Source: Stichopus chloronotus (lineage: Eukaryota; Echinodermata; Holothuroidea; Aspidochirotida; Stichopodidae). Taken from it: 64,000 nucleotides of DNA. Of this stretch, positions 1 through 13,609 are shown piece by piece (the first letter of the stretch is position 1; each line of letters opens with the position of its first letter). The notes beneath the pieces are model-generated. The model did no database searches, was not told where the DNA came from, and saw nothing but the letters and a program-made list of their open reading frames with translations. The stretch is from NCBI GenBank assembly GCA_021234535.1, contig CM037848.1, forward strand, positions 10,831,944 to 10,895,943, in the 5' to 3' direction. The position numbers were made by a program, and so were the translations under genes.

Positions 1-1313
1 GTGCAGGAGTCAAGGTTATATGAGGTGTTTGGCATCGCAAGTAACTACACTTGAAATTGTATCAGCTGTCAGTCTGTTGCTTTTCGTTAGCAGTCAACAG
101 TTTTCAAATGCTAGAGAAATATGAGGCGGGGGGGGGGGTGCTCAGTTGGGTCGATGTTACAATATGCAGGTGCATCTATTATCTAAAATTTTTTGACATC
201 CGTATACGTGCCGGGCATAGTGACTGGGTAGAACACTGTAGGATAATTAAGTGATTTAACAGTGCCTTCCGGGTTCTCTGCTCGAGTAAAACAGATGATA
301 ATTATGTCATGCCGTATTCACTCTGTGATTGACTGTGTAAAAGGTATCGTCTGACCTACAAACCTATCATCGGTGGCCATATTTATAAGCAAATTGCTAA
401 GAAATCACCCGATTTTGTCATTTAAATAGCACCTCAGTGTTGGACTGAACTGTTAATGGGAAGTAACCACACTATCAAATTTTCATGGGTGTCACGTTTA
501 GCGCACCTCTAAGTACTAAAATAGTGATAGCAAAATGTTGATATCCATTGGGGCCAGACCTGTATCACTGAGGGATCAATAGCCTCTTTTTAAAGACGGG
601 AAATAGGTTAATTACAAAATGTCGTATGTTTTGTAGGGTTAACTATGTGCTGTTGTTGACGTAACAAAAAAAAACTGATCTTATTCTACTTTGTTTTACA
701 ATAGTTACTCTTCAGATACTCCTCTTGTAACTTGAAGCTACTTCTGAGAAAAATCATACAAGAACAGAAAAAAAAGAGTTCAGCTTAATATTTGGACAGC
801 GGAAGTAAGAAACATAGAAATTAACTGGCGTATCAGTGTTCATGATTGACCTGGTAATTTATCAAGTTAATTAATCAAGTCGATACTATTATTACAATAT
901 GCAAGAGTGATTATAGAGCAATGACAGCCAAGTTAATTGAAAAGACAATAAAGTGAAACGAAATCAATCAATTTGTTGTTTCGCCAGTTACACTGTTGTT
1001 TCAAAGAAAGGTTGTCGTGGGAGGGGGGTGCATATAAAATGTATGTACATTGCTTATCAGTTCTGGGGGGTATGAATGATACAACGGACTGATATAACTG
1101 AAACTTGACAAACTCCATCTAAAGGAGAGAACGAACCTACTACGTGAGAATAGCACAGTAATCTCTGACACAATGTCAGTAATAGCAAACTCAGTGGGTG
1201 GGGGCTGACTCAGATTTGCCACGCAATACATTAATGTGACAAATAATGTGTTAACAGTATTTGGTCAAGACGTAGGAGTAAAACACACACACACAGACAC
1301 ACACAGACACACA

Positions 1314-1351
<38 letters not shown>

Positions 1352-2397
1352 GAAAAACGGTATTGTCTTTAATCTTTTTATACTACAGGAAGTCACACGT
1401 AGATTTAAGGGAATCACATTCGGATGTTAGTAGCCTATATATCCTATATCGTGCGACAGTATACATTAAAACCGTACGAAGTTATGATATAGACCTGTTT
1501 CACTGAAGAAAAAAAAAAACTTGCTCAATTAATCACCGTTATTTTTTTTATGAGCAAACAGCTAATGAATATACACGGTTCCGAGGGTTCACGTGACATA
1601 TCACATGATGTATTTTTACATAACCTAAATGCCGCACCTTTTCAAAAAATCGAAAAAAATATGTCCCTCTATTACTGGATTTTATAGCAGTAAGTGATGA
1701 CATTATTTTAAACAGGAAGAACAATACATGCTTCCAAGTGAAGCAAACGGAACATGCCATTCTCAAACGTCCTTGAAATAAAGGTTAAATAAACAAAGTC
1801 ATATGAGTCCCTCAACTTGACGTCACAAGTTTGCATATTGCGCTCATGTGCATTCATGATGCAATTGTAAAACAAAACAAAATTGTTTGTAAACTGGTCA
1901 ACGTTTAATGGACTTTGGTGAAATTGTGGTTGTTTTCAATGTTTTTAATGATTAGTTCGGTCAATTCTCTTTTTTCCCCATGTTGCTTGGTCCACGTAAT
2001 GTGGAGTAGACTGCACGCTACAGCGATAGCTGTCCACGCGAGGCACTGTGCGCTGCTCCTGATTGCTCTCACTGTGAAAATATTTTCTTCTGAACATCAT
2101 GTCAGTTTACAGAACGGTTTACTGGTAGGGCGTTAGCCATTAACTGATTAGCTGGGGGCAGCTATCAGATCACATTGTCACTCGTGGCGGATCCAGGATT
2201 TGGCTGAAGGAAGGGGCTGGCGAGCAGGACGATGGTTGATCGCCGCCATGGGGGAGGGATCAATGGGGATGAGGTGCTAACAAAGAAAGGGTGGGCTAGA
2301 TGCAAAATGGTGCTATATTTGATGCTAGATTTGACTTGCATATGTCTTCAGGAATTCCTCTTTGATTTTTTCATCTTGCTAGGTGAAGTTTTCATTC
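1..2397. other. Intergenic or intronic, no gene seen
   Basis: AT-rich sequence with an 11-bp G run (128-138), the CA microsatellite at 1282 and one CRE palindrome (1818-1825). A phrase near 2185 (GTGGCGGATCCAGG) resembles the end of widespread non-autonomous elements. No open frame is convincing. Confidence 0.6.
1282..1349. repeat. (CA)n microsatellite
   Basis: An interrupted CA dinucleotide run with several GACA and CCCA interruptions. A small open frame through it is a repeat artefact. Confidence 0.95.
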
Positions 2398-2401
2398 TTA
2401 A

Positions 2402-2650
2402 AGGCTGTATTGCATCACCCTAAGCTATATTTTTACCTCCCGGAAAGGAAAATTCTCAACTGGTTCTAAGTTACAGTACTCTTAGATTGCCAGCAAATTC
2501 GAAAGATGCAGAGCAGCTCGTATTACACAGCGTACACAGGGATCCATTGTTTTGATTACACATGTGGAGGAATGTAAGACAGGCTGAGGGTGGGACTAGA
2601 GGTAGGTGGTTGGGAGAATTGAAACTGTCTGGGGTGATGCATTACAGCCT
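2402..2650. mobile_element. TTAA-flanked MITE, family A, copy 1
   Basis: A 249-bp element with ~19-bp terminal inverted repeats: AGGCTGTATTGCATCACCC at the left and GGGTGATGCATTACAGCCT at the right. It is flanked by TTAA at 2398-2401 and 2651-2654. It has no coding capacity, so it must depend on a transposase supplied elsewhere. TTAA duplication is typical of piggyBac and of Kolobok elements; the AGG terminus is not the usual piggyBac CCY, so I leave the superfamily open. Confidence 0.9.
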
Positions 2651-2654
2651 TTAA

Positions 2655-5600
2655 ACCTTTCTGAGTAATTCGGATTTTCTTTTTTTTTTCACCTGACACA
2701 ACCCTTGCACCTCAGCCCACAACTCTGCCCAGGTTGTAGTAATTTGTATAAAAGACTGATCTTGGTGAGGGGTCAAAGGGGAGGAATGCCCCCTATTTTA
2801 CAACTTCTTTCTTTCTGATAAACTTTGGTAAATATTTCAAAAGTACCAGAAGGACAAATAACGGCGCATTACTATCGTTATAGGCGTATGTACATTTCGT
2901 GTCACTTGTGAGAAGCTTTAGAATTTTTGAACATACTTGAAAACATTTATGAATTCTGAACTTTGAGAAATCTCCTATGAAAACAGTTCTTTTCCCTGAC
3001 ATTAGCCTGAGGATTTTTGTCAAGACAGTCATGTTCTGACATGGCCGTCTCACCCACGCGTCGGCGACCTTTTCCTAAAATTTATTTGCAATATTCTATC
3101 TGATGCAAACATGTGAATTCTATATCATGCTGTGTGACGGATGAGCTAACAAACCGAGCTCAAAGTTTACTCCTTTCGAAGCAAAAATTTGCACAATACC
3201 CACAATCGTATGTGAAAGGGAAAAAAAAAATGGTTCGTTAATCAAGGGTCCTGCAATATACCTATATCGTTGGAACACAGTGCGTTACAGGCCAATACGC
3301 TGGATACATTATGACACTGTATATCCGCTCCCTATGCGATTGTAAACAACTTCATGGCGTCAGAGAAGTTGATTTTTTGTCGCCACGTGATTCTCGTTTC
3401 TATGGAGAGCATACACCGAGGTGATACATTAAAATGTAATAACTCTGCTTTTGTTCTTGACGGTTTGTTTTTCCTACAATAGGCCGTCGTATCACCTGAA
3501 TGAATTTCAGCCTTCTGTGCAGATTCAACGGAACGCGCGTATATGGTTGCACTATCACCATGCACACATACTAACTACTGTGGTACGAAGTGAATACATT
3601 TAATGATGCCAAATGTATGACAATGCATTGCTGTAGTAATACCAACCCAGTGGTTCTTTCGAGTTCGAGGCAAATAGAGGGGGGGGGGGGGGGGAATCAA
3701 AGGCAATTCTGGAGTGGAACCTTGCCATCACAACTCCCTCTCCAAAATTTCTCAAACTTACTATAGGCTGGCACATTGATGTGAATGGGTAAAAGGATAG
3801 GCTATTTTTCCTAGCATGTTGATCTTTCACTGACTATGAAAATGCAATAGGTGTATTCTTGTCGAACAAACTCATCAAACAATTGAAAGTACTAGCAGCA
3901 ACATTATATGTGAGTAATATGGTAGGCAAATAGGTATAGGCTCTGTCAAGTCATTCTGCAGTCAAGTATCCGAAGCACTTGACATCATTTTGTGCATGTC
4001 TAGAATTCTTGAAAGGATCCGGCGGTGGCAAACGCTGACACGAGATACTTTGTTGTAACGATCGGCATAGAAAATAGATGATTGTTACTTTTCTTAAATT
4101 TGCGTGCAAAACGAATTCTTAAAATGTGTTTACAACATAAATCGGTGCCATGGATTCAATGCAAACCTAACACGTAAACTCGATTTACTTATTTATTTTT
4201 CTTTTGTAAAATGACTTCTGAACGATTCCCTGAAATTTGCATAATTAATAGTTGAATCTTTTTTTTTTTTTTTAAATCACTTTTGGCTCTCCATTGCAGT
4301 TAAAGGGAATAAGCAGTCGTCCTTACCTTATTCTGAATATTAAAATTTTGCAATTCAAAAGTATCTTTCTTGATGTTGCTGAATATCAGTAGTGCATACG
4401 CAAGCTGTTATGATGGAATAATTAAGCAATTTAACAACAAAACACATTGAATTACCATAGGGATTTGCAAGAATTCAGCTTGGGGGGACTTCATTTTCCC
4501 TGTAAATTTACTAAGCTTGTGATACGATCCCCTCCCCTCCCCCCTCCCGAGCAATAGCTTTGTAATGAAATAACATCTCGAACATCCCGAGCAAGGTTTT
4601 TAAAGAGGATAATTGAAAAAATCATTCGTTATGATGTTTATTTCACGCAATTATAACCTGTTACAGCCTCCTAATGGTGAATTATCTAAACACTGACCTT
4701 CCCATCTGGCACATGTAAACTAAATAGCTTGAATCCCGAGTAAGGGGAAAGTTAGGGGGAAGTTACGATACCACAGAATGTTACTATACGTTAATGTTCA
4801 CTTTTGTATCCTGCACATGAAGCGCAGAATGTTCACCAATACGGACCAATCAATTCGTTCCTTAAAAGAAGGTAAGTTCTCGGCCAATCAGAGTGATGCA
4901 AAGATGAAGAACATTTTCAGGTCTATGACATATTCATCCTACACAACAGACCGCAGTACAAGTAGGTGTAATCCATAGTCCAAACTAACATTTTGTGTCA
5001 CCGTCAGACTCCTTGCGAGAAGATCGCCGGGGAGTCCGTGGATACATGTGTAACCTGACCAAGCTGACAATCGCAAGGTAAGCTTTTTCGTTGCAGTAAT
5101 AAGAGACTTTCTTTTTCAAATCACGTCACAGTTCTATCCCCTTGCCATCAGTCCAAGGAGTGTCAGGGTATATGGTCTCAGTGTGACTATCTCCCCCACC
5201 AACGCCCACACCGACAACGGTGAGCTTTTCGAAAAGAAGTGTGAAGAAAATTCCTGCTTGATTTTCCCCGTCCATGTAGTTTTCCCCGTCCGTGAGTTTC
5301 ATCATGTTTTGTTGTTGCTTTTCATTTCTTTGTTTCTATTTTCAGACGTATCATTATTCAGTATCATTTGAATCTTCAGAGAGGGCCATGCATAGTCCAA
5401 GTTGTTCAGTTTCTTTGGAATCCACCAACCTGCAGCCACCATCACCATTTATATTTTATATATTTATATGGAATAGATTTATGAAATATGAAGCAGAGGT
5501 GTCTGACAAACATTTTCCCCAAAATTTAGTCAAAAATCTTGTTTCCTTCCCAAGTTATACACATTTCAGAGAATGGTGCAGGGATTTTTACCTCAGTTAA

Positions 5601-6805
5601 TGTAGTAAACAGACTACAGTAAGTCTAATTATGTTGTCACATAACACCTAAAATATGTTAGCGGAAGAGTAATATATTTCATTGTTTTCTTAACCTCTAA
5701 TTTCCATAAATGCACGTGAACTTGAACACAATTTGTGTTGAATTATTGGAGTGTACCACACCACGATCAAATGAACTAGCCTAACACTTTGATTTGAAAC
5801 TATATACATGACTTTTAAAACTATTTCACATTAAATTATAAAGAAAAGCGACAGCTGTCCAATTGCAAGTGCCCATGTTATGACCTAACGCCATCATAAT
5901 TGATTTTTTTCTCTATGAAATTTCAATTTCGATACATTGAAAAGTAAACAGCAAATGTAGATTTTTTTTTTTTATGCCTGATGTACACCTCGTGTTGTAA
6001 TATTTCAAATATTTCAATGTCAAACTTTCCGAGTTTCCTTCTTCTTCCAGGCTATGATCCTAATTTGGGAAGGGGGGGGGGGAGCAATGTATATAATGCA
6101 ATAAATTCTTATTCTTCTCCTGTATACGTTGGGGTTATTACCGTGTGTTAAAATGTCAATGACATGACCATGTGGCGCCTTAATTCTACACGCCATAGGA
6201 TGCGTGTAGGATACCTATATAGTTAATTGTCCCAAGAACTATAAGGAGTGTTTTGTTAAAGTCTAAGCTGGCACGCTACGGTTAGGAAGTTGTTTACAGA
6301 GAATAGTATAATCCTGTTGTAACTTATATACACTTGACTTATAATTAATTGAATATTTTCAGCCACAGTGCTTTCTTTTAATATTTTCCCAACTAAACAA
6401 AGAGATCAACGCTTTCTTTATCAAATCGTCTTCTTGGAAGAGATATAAAAGATATTCTTCATTTCCTTCTTTCGTTTTTTTTTTCTTTCCTCTTGTTCTT
6501 CTTCCTTTTTTTTTTCTTTTCTTGACCTGTTTCCTATCTTTGAATTAACATCAACTGGGTGTGAAATAGCTCGAAACTTGAAGAGAAACAAAGATTCCAT
6601 CTGTAAGAAAGGGAACGAATGGACTCACAGCCAAACCGCAAATCAGATTTTATTCTTGCTCCAAGTGGTAGGCACGAGATTAAAAAGAAAAACACAACCT
6701 TCAAAACAGGAAACCAACCCTAAAGATGACTTTGACTTTCCTTCGGGGACCGTCTACCATCGGACCATTCGGATTTATCATGGTGAGTATGAATTCTGTT
6801 GACAC
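2655..6805. other. Intergenic or intronic, two weak exon candidates
   Basis: Simple-sequence runs (G16 at 3679, T-run at 4258, G11 at 6072) and polypyrimidine at 6460-6530. Two phase-compatible exon-like segments at 5008-5077 and 5152-5219 are discussed as a finding. Nothing else is recognisable. Confidence 0.5.
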
Positions 6806-6809
6806 TTAA

Positions 6810-7058
6810 AGGCTGTATTGCATCACCCTAAGCTATATTTTTACCTCCCGGAAAGGAAAATTCTCAACTGGTTCTAAGTTACAGTACTCTTAGATTGACA
6901 GCAAATTCGAAAGATGCAGAGCAGCTGGTATTACACAGGGTGCACAGGGATCCATTGTTTGGATTACACATGTGGAAGAATGTAAGACAGGCTGAGGGTG
7001 GGACAAGAGGTGGTTGGTTGGGAGAATTGGAACTGTCTGGGGTGATGCATTACAGCCT
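6810..7058. mobile_element. TTAA-flanked MITE, family A, copy 2
   Basis: A 249-bp copy of the element at 2402-2650 in the same orientation, differing at only a handful of positions. TTAA lies at 6806-6809 and 7059-7062. Near identity of length and sequence with copies at 2.4 and 57.4 kb suggests fairly recent mobility. Confidence 0.92.
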
Positions 7059-7237
7059 TTAAACAGGTACTTGCTGTGATAATTTCGTCATTGTCACTGA
7101 AAGTGGCTAAAGGAAGTGCATAAGGTTATGTAAGATCCAATATGGTATAGGGTCTATTCTTGAGGCAATGTGGGCCTCCTGATCCTCAAAATTTCAAATT
7201 CATGTAGGCTATGTAACAACTACCTATTCTCCTTTGA

Positions 7238-7627
7238 AGGGAAATAGGGCGTTTGTTTTACAGGAAAGAGCCATATTTTTAAAACTAATGTTTATGGATG
7301 CAGAATGATAGTATATTCAAATTAAAGGGAGGACAGTAGCCTTCTTTTGAAGAAATCAGTTTCTCACGGATAGAAACTCAGTTATTTGTTGCTCAGCACT
7401 AATTTGTTCACCCAAACTTTTCAAAATTCAAATTATGCATCTTCCGTTACTCATCACATGCATAACGTTTTGAGGAGGTGAAGCTTTGGCAGGTGTTTAG
7501 TTGATGAGACTGAATGGTTTAACTTAGGAGGTTTTACAGGTTTTTGTAAAGCCTTCTTGGTTTAACAATGACTAAAGCTATTTCTTTTGTATGTCATGTT
7601 GGTGTAATCTAAACGCCCTATTTCCCT
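7238..7627. mobile_element. TTAA-flanked element, family B, complete copy
   Basis: A 390-bp element with 17-bp terminal inverted repeats, AGGGAAATAGGGCGTTT at the left and its reverse complement at the right end (7611-7627). The right flank is TTAA (7628-7631) and the left is TTGA (7234-7237), a likely one-base decay. It has no open frame. Its end is unlike family A except for the initial AGG. Confidence 0.8.
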
Positions 7628-10600
7628 TTAAGTGAGATTTTTTTGGTGATTGAAACATGCAGCTTGATCGAGTTACAATACCTTCTTCCCTGAAAACTTT
7701 ATGTAGCCTGTAGCGATGAGATAATAAAGAGGATACCGTATAGGTGATGAGATAACAACGAACAGTCGATGCTTGGTCAAGTTCGAGGCAAATCGGTGAC
7801 GCGGATATTTATAGAAGTTTGCTGCTTCCATTTTTGGAAGCTCAAGATCAGATTAGGAGTATCGACTTGCAGTTGACTAAAGATAACGATACATATTCAC
7901 CAACTTTACAGGCCGGAAGATTTTTTTAGCTATTAGCGCGTATTTTTCGATATGTCACGATGACTGTGACCCCCCACGTTGCCTGTACCGACAGTGAATG
8001 TCAATACATACTGGGGGATGTCAAACCCAATTATGTCATGATTCATGTCTGACCTAATTAAAAGGGATGACGAACTTGTAACGCCCAAGTCAGTGAACTA
8101 TCCGTTATACTTAGTCTTCATTATACACCCTAGTGTCAACAATCAGGATATCTGAAAACGACGAGGGGGCCTTCATTAATGTGGAAACCAAATGTGCGAA
8201 TCACTGTTTGGTCGTGACCCGGGCGGGAGTGACGTTTGTTCACGACGGACCACGGAAAAACTACAACGCCGGGCAAGTACCGACATGGTCAAACTTGCCC
8301 TAGTTTATACCCACCGGAATAAAAACAAACTAATGCCATCAATGTAACAATGTGAATGTGTACAAAGAAAAGAGCACAGGAGTAACTTGGGTATTCAGGA
8401 TCAACTTGCATATGAAAAAAAGAGCTGGCCTCATTCCGAAGTTGCCAAATGAAAACCTGAAATATAATTCGTTGGAATTGTGTTGATATCCATTTCCGTG
8501 TGAAAATGAGTTTTGTGTCTTGTGCCACTTCAAGTGAATCTTAAAACTAAATATCTTACACTAAAATATATCTTCTTGACTGTGCAGTTCCGTTACTTAT
8601 ATGCAGCACGTGGTGTAAAGCAATACATCTTTTTTCCACTTCTTGCAGGAAAAACAATTATGGTTTTAAGCGGAAAAACACTTTTCATATATAGAGGGTG
8701 ATGGGGGCTAGATGCTAAGCTGTGCTGATGAGTATTGCGTCTTTGTGCTAATTTCAACTGCATGGAATAATTTCAATGTCATTGGCCGCTGTAGTTGCGC
8801 ACCCTGTACCAACAATTTCACCGAAACATTACAAGCCGTTTTCCGCATCACCCGCGTGATAACCGCTCCGTTATTTGGGTTAATACAATCTAATGGTTCT
8901 TAATTGACCTCCAAAAGTTCAAGGACAGGTTGTTTTGTAAAACAAATTTAATAGGCTTTTTTTGTTGGTCTGTCACTGTGTGGGTAAGTGACTTAGGATG
9001 GTGTATGCACCGATTATTACGTGAGGGATTTAACCGCCACCTGCCAAGAGTTTAAAAACACACAAACAACGACTTCACCTAAACCTTTAATTCAAGGTTA
9101 ACTTACCGATAGCCTCTATTCCACCGTGAGGTTAATTCATGGAACTTCAAAATAAAAAAAATGTTTGCTCTGGATCTTTTGTAATTGAACAACAGAATCA
9201 ATAAACCAGGTAGCAATCTAATTCTTAATAAAATGTGTTCAAACTGTACGTAGCCTGATCCAGTGTAGAAAAATAAGGATGCACCGGCCATAAAAGAGGG
9301 TTTAATGTTACTTAACGGCTTGCTTAAATCTGTGACCTAGAATGACCTGAAACCAACTTGGAAATTAAAGAGTGCATTTGCGATTGGTACCATTTAAAGG
9401 CACGTTTTTGGATTTTAATGGTTGACTAGGATTAATTAACCTTTGAATTTAAACTCCCACACATATCTCTATCGTGCAGAAGCATGTGTATGTATGTAAG
9501 GGGATGGGGCTAGATGGAAGTGTGGAGGAGGATTTTAGGGATGGCGGTATTTCACTTTACCCGGTTTGTATTTACTGTCTTTGGCTGCATTATTCGGTAA
9601 TGAACTGAAGATCGAAGTGTTGTGGACATCCATACGCGTGCCAATGACCAATATTTTACGTCACTTTATGTACTGTTTTGGTATACTATAAATATTTGTC
9701 ATTCGTCCGTTTGGGATGAACCACTCGTTGTCCCGAGGTTGGTTTTGTGGTAAACGGATTTTTTGGCACAATGTTTAGGAAGTACAGCACTGTATTCCAC
9801 AGCGATTGCTCATTGTGGTCAATACGTCATTTCATTATGTTCTCTTCAATACTAGCTTTTGTGGCTTTGATAGTGTCTAGGCCTATATAGTGTCATTATG
9901 GAACTAACTACATGCGTTAGCTCTAAGTATATTTCTGATGTTACTGTTGTACTGTCAAAATCCCAAAAAGAGAGAATATATTTGCATTTCTCAAACTAAT
10001 TGTAAGTGCCAATGTTCATTCTAAAGTGGTAAGAATGACTCTTTACGGAGCTATTGTTACTCGTTTATAAAGTGAATATTCACTTTCGATTTTGGAGTCA
10101 TCCATAAACCCACTCTGTGGGTTCGATAGAGTATTTCTTCCTTAAAGCTAATTACATGAAATGTTTTCTCATATATCAACGTGCTTCGAAGTAAGGGCTT
10201 CATCAGTTACTTCGAAAAGCTTTCTTTCCCTCATCGGATAACTGAAGTTCACATTTTAATCATAACAAAGGTTTCTTTTCCGTTTTCCCACATGACACCA
10301 CAATCAGTTCGTTTTCCTATTGGCTGGCGCACCTGTATTTGAAATGAAACAAGAAAGCAGGTCTTTGCAATTGAACATGCCAAGTAAGATTCAATATTTT
10401 ATACTCGCTTAATACAATTGAATGCACGTCAATTCAGTCAGGAGCTATTCAGCAATTCAGTATCGTCATATGCCACTGCTGTTTCACGACCATGCCTGCA
10501 GTCCCTGCTGAGTGTAGGTTATAGTGTTTTATAAAAAGACGGCAAAATGATGTCTGCTTCCAGGTATAGTTTACGTCACCGACTTAATTTGCTTTCATTA

Positions 10601-10887
10601 ATTTCAGTTTGAGGATTCTTTGCCCTTTTACTCTTTTCCTCCAAATCGCAACATGGTTTCGCCTCGCATCATCAAACAAGCTTTGTCAAATGAAAATAAT
10701 AATTAAAAAAAAGAAATTCAAGGGTTACGCCTCCCAACTTGAGTAAAATTGCTCAGTCACTGATTATGTGTGATGGAAACATGTTGCTCCGCTACTCCTC
10801 TCTCACCTCCCCTCCATTCTCTCATACACAGCTACCCCCCCCCCCCCCACACACAAAAATTTAAAATTTGGATGTTTTCTGAATAAC

Positions 10888-10904
10888 AAACGCCCTATTT
10901 CCCT
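10888..10904. mobile_element. Family B, single terminal repeat
   Basis: AAACGCCCTATTTCCCT followed by TTAA (10905-10908) is identical to the right end of the element at 7238-7627. I find no matching left end upstream, so this is a solo end or a copy truncated by other repeats. Confidence 0.6.
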
Positions 10905-11396
10905 TTAAAAGCAGGGGTTAGCAGTATAGTGATAATCACGTTCTCGTAATTTTTATAAAATGATTTATCCGCACTGAGTGTACAGTCACCAGTATGGATG
11001 CCATGTGATACGCTCGGCCATTGACGAAAAAGTGAAAAGATTAAAGGAATGGCATGTGGTACCTTGTTAGTCATCTGAAAGACTTGGTCAAAGTAAATTA
11101 TGAACAATAAGGCCCTGTTTATAATACTGGCATTTGTTATGACGTCATCCATTAAGCGGGACGGTTCAATGACTCTTGTTTACAGTTTAAACAAATGTTA
11201 GTTTGAATATATTACAATTGTTTCATGGCAAGTTGAGTAATTTGAAAATCCCTTTTATTTGGGTAAAAAAAGAAGTGTAAGTGTCGACCCATCTTAATTA
11301 TCTCTGCTTTAAGCACAAGTTGAGATAGGACAAAGTTTTTGAATTGAGGTGCCATTTTTTTCTCTTCCCGTCCCCCCGATAGGATATACAACCTTT

Positions 11397-11436
11397 GGCA
11401 ACAACAACAACAACAACAACCAGAGAACAACAACTA
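11397..11436. repeat. (CAA)n microsatellite
   Basis: A tract of CAA triplets with a CAGAG interruption. Confidence 0.9.
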
Positions 11437-12345
11437 GTTTCCTCGGCAATGAACGGTGAAAGGTATACAACGGTCCAACGTTTAGCTGTTTATATAGTTA
11501 TATTTGTTTTACGCGATTCCATGAGCAGGGCCTTTTGCCGTACAGAATTTGGGCTTAACTAATTGCTTCGTGACGTCATTCCATTTTATCTATTTCTCTT
11601 ATCTTCCCTACGTACCTCCCTTTTAACTACCTTGTAACTGTCATACGTACACCAGCAGGCACCATTTGTGCAGCGATAGAAATCACAAAATAACCCCAAT
11701 TTCTCTAAGAAGGATTCCAAGGCATTTCTGTGGGGCTTTGATTTGTCTTCACTAATTTTTCGAACAAAATCGTAAATACCGATCTTATCTAGAATCCATA
11801 TATCGCCTCTCGAATTTACTAGTTATCGGCACGATACGCCGCAGAGTTTCGTTAATCTGTGCATTCTTTATTGCATATTGACAGCACTGAACAAATAACT
11901 CTTCCCCGGCGTTGGAAAATGATAAAACACTGATAATATCAACAGTGGTTTACTCACTTACTTGGATCTTCACGAAACAATTTAGCTGTTAGTTATGTCT
12001 TACCAAGTTTTTAATTTGTTGACTTAAAAAGCATCCATTGTTCAAAGAAAATAGTTACAGAAAGGTCCTTTTCACCAATATCTTTAAACTTGATCTAGGT
12101 AACCTTTTTCTTACAGTTGTATTGCTTACAATTACGGAATATATGGAATGGCAGAAATTGGAATTCTGAAATGGTGAGAAGTATAACTTAACCGAAATTG
12201 GAACTTGTGAATTTTCTCCCTTTCTGTTGCCATTCTACCAGACTGTGATACGAAGTCCTGATAATTCCTTGTCCAAATAAGAGATGTAGTGTAGGCCCAG
12301 GGTAGTGTAGCGGTTTCACCCTAGGATGATGATTATTACATGTTT

Positions 12346-12380
<35 letters not shown>
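12346..12380. repeat. (GT)n(AT)n compound microsatellite
   Basis: About 7 GT units pass directly into 10 AT units, an alternating purine-pyrimidine tract. Confidence 0.95.
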
Positions 12381-12965
12381 GTTAGCTACAAACTATACCT
12401 ATTATTATAATTAAACGGGCGGAAATTGGAGATGTATATTATCATTGTGAGACTGAGGGCATGCGTGCTTATTTCCTTTGAATACCCACAATTTAACCAA
12501 AGAGAGTGACTGACGTATTTCCCACTTCTGTCGGGACATGATTCGTAATATTTAGTCAGTAACACATCATTGCGTGGGTCAAGTACCATGGTTACATGGG
12601 CACGACGTTTGCATAGAGCAACGTTCAAAGTCCTGAAAGGGACGACACATATACAGACACACGAGAAGTTTTTGAATACACACATATATGCTTGCTCTGT
12701 AAAATTATGCGATCGGTGGTTCCAAGAAAACTTTTGAAATTGAGCACATCCTATTTCTTTCACAATTACTGAGCGATAGATACTACCCTTTGTTATTTGT
12801 TATTTAGTCCTTGGATTCCAAATAGCAAACCACGTTTGATTACAGCATCCACTTGTTTTTGTTGTTGTCTGTCCCATATAGCGATTTATTTTTTTTATGA
12901 TTCATGTACCAGTATTACAACTATTTGATTCATCGGTAGGCAAAATAAATGCAGTATCCTTCAAG

Positions 12966-12986
12966 GGAGAGAGAGAGAGAGAGAGG
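12966..12986. repeat. (GA)n microsatellite
   Basis: A short GA dinucleotide run of about ten units. Confidence 0.9.
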
Positions 12987-13370
12987 GTGGACAAATTACA
13001 AAGTAGCAAATGTCCGAGAGAAGTCAAGGTTCTTGGGTTAGCAAGACAATCGGAAGGGATGTTTCGTAAAAAGCTTGTACCACAGATGAGGTAGTGATGG
13101 AGTCATTTTTGAAGCCTGCATTTCATGGATCTTGGTTTTAGTAAGGCTTTGGTAATCAAATAAGGGCCGGGAGGGGGGGGGGGGATTTATTCGAGCACAC
13201 CTTCCAATAGTCTATTAGGAACAATCTCCCATGCACCCCCTCCTAGCTCTCCAGAACACAGTACTTTATTTTGAATAGGAAAATATGAATTGGCTAGGCC
13301 CTACATTATACAATATTACAACTATTGTGCACCGGTTTTTCAATGTATGGCCAGTTTCATTCGGTATCAA

Positions 13371-13609
13371 AGGCATAAAGTAAGGGTGTTGTAACAGTAA
13401 CAGGCATAAAGTAACGGTGTTGTAACAGTAACAGGCATAAAGTAACGGTGTTGTAACAGTAACAGGCATAAAGTAACGTGTTGTAACAGTAACAGGCATA
13501 AAGTAACGGTGTTGTAACAGTAACAGGCATAAAGTAACGGTGTTGTAACAGTAACAGGCATAAAGTAAGGGTGTTGTAACAGTAACAGGCATAAAGTAAC
13601 GGTGTTGTG
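13371..13609. repeat. 31-bp minisatellite, about 8 copies
   Basis: The unit AGGCATAAAGTAACGGTGTT continues with GTAACAGTAAC and repeats every 31 bp, with one 30-bp unit near 13470. Units differ at one G/C position. Because 31 is not a multiple of three, long open frames appear in several minus-strand frames; these are artefacts of the repeat. Confidence 0.97.

Larger units (their letters stand above)
7632..13370. other. Intergenic or intronic, no gene seen
   Basis: AT-rich DNA with a family B end at 10888, two CRE palindromes (11140, 11571) and simple repeats at 11397, 12346 and 12966. The longest open frame, 125 codons at 12386-12763 on the minus strand, matches no family I know. Confidence 0.55.

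Noticed and set aside
6578..6802. 74-codon frame with a GTGAGT donor at 6782
   Set aside because: No acceptor in a consistent frame and no similarity; it ends right before a MITE, so the donor may be fortuitous.
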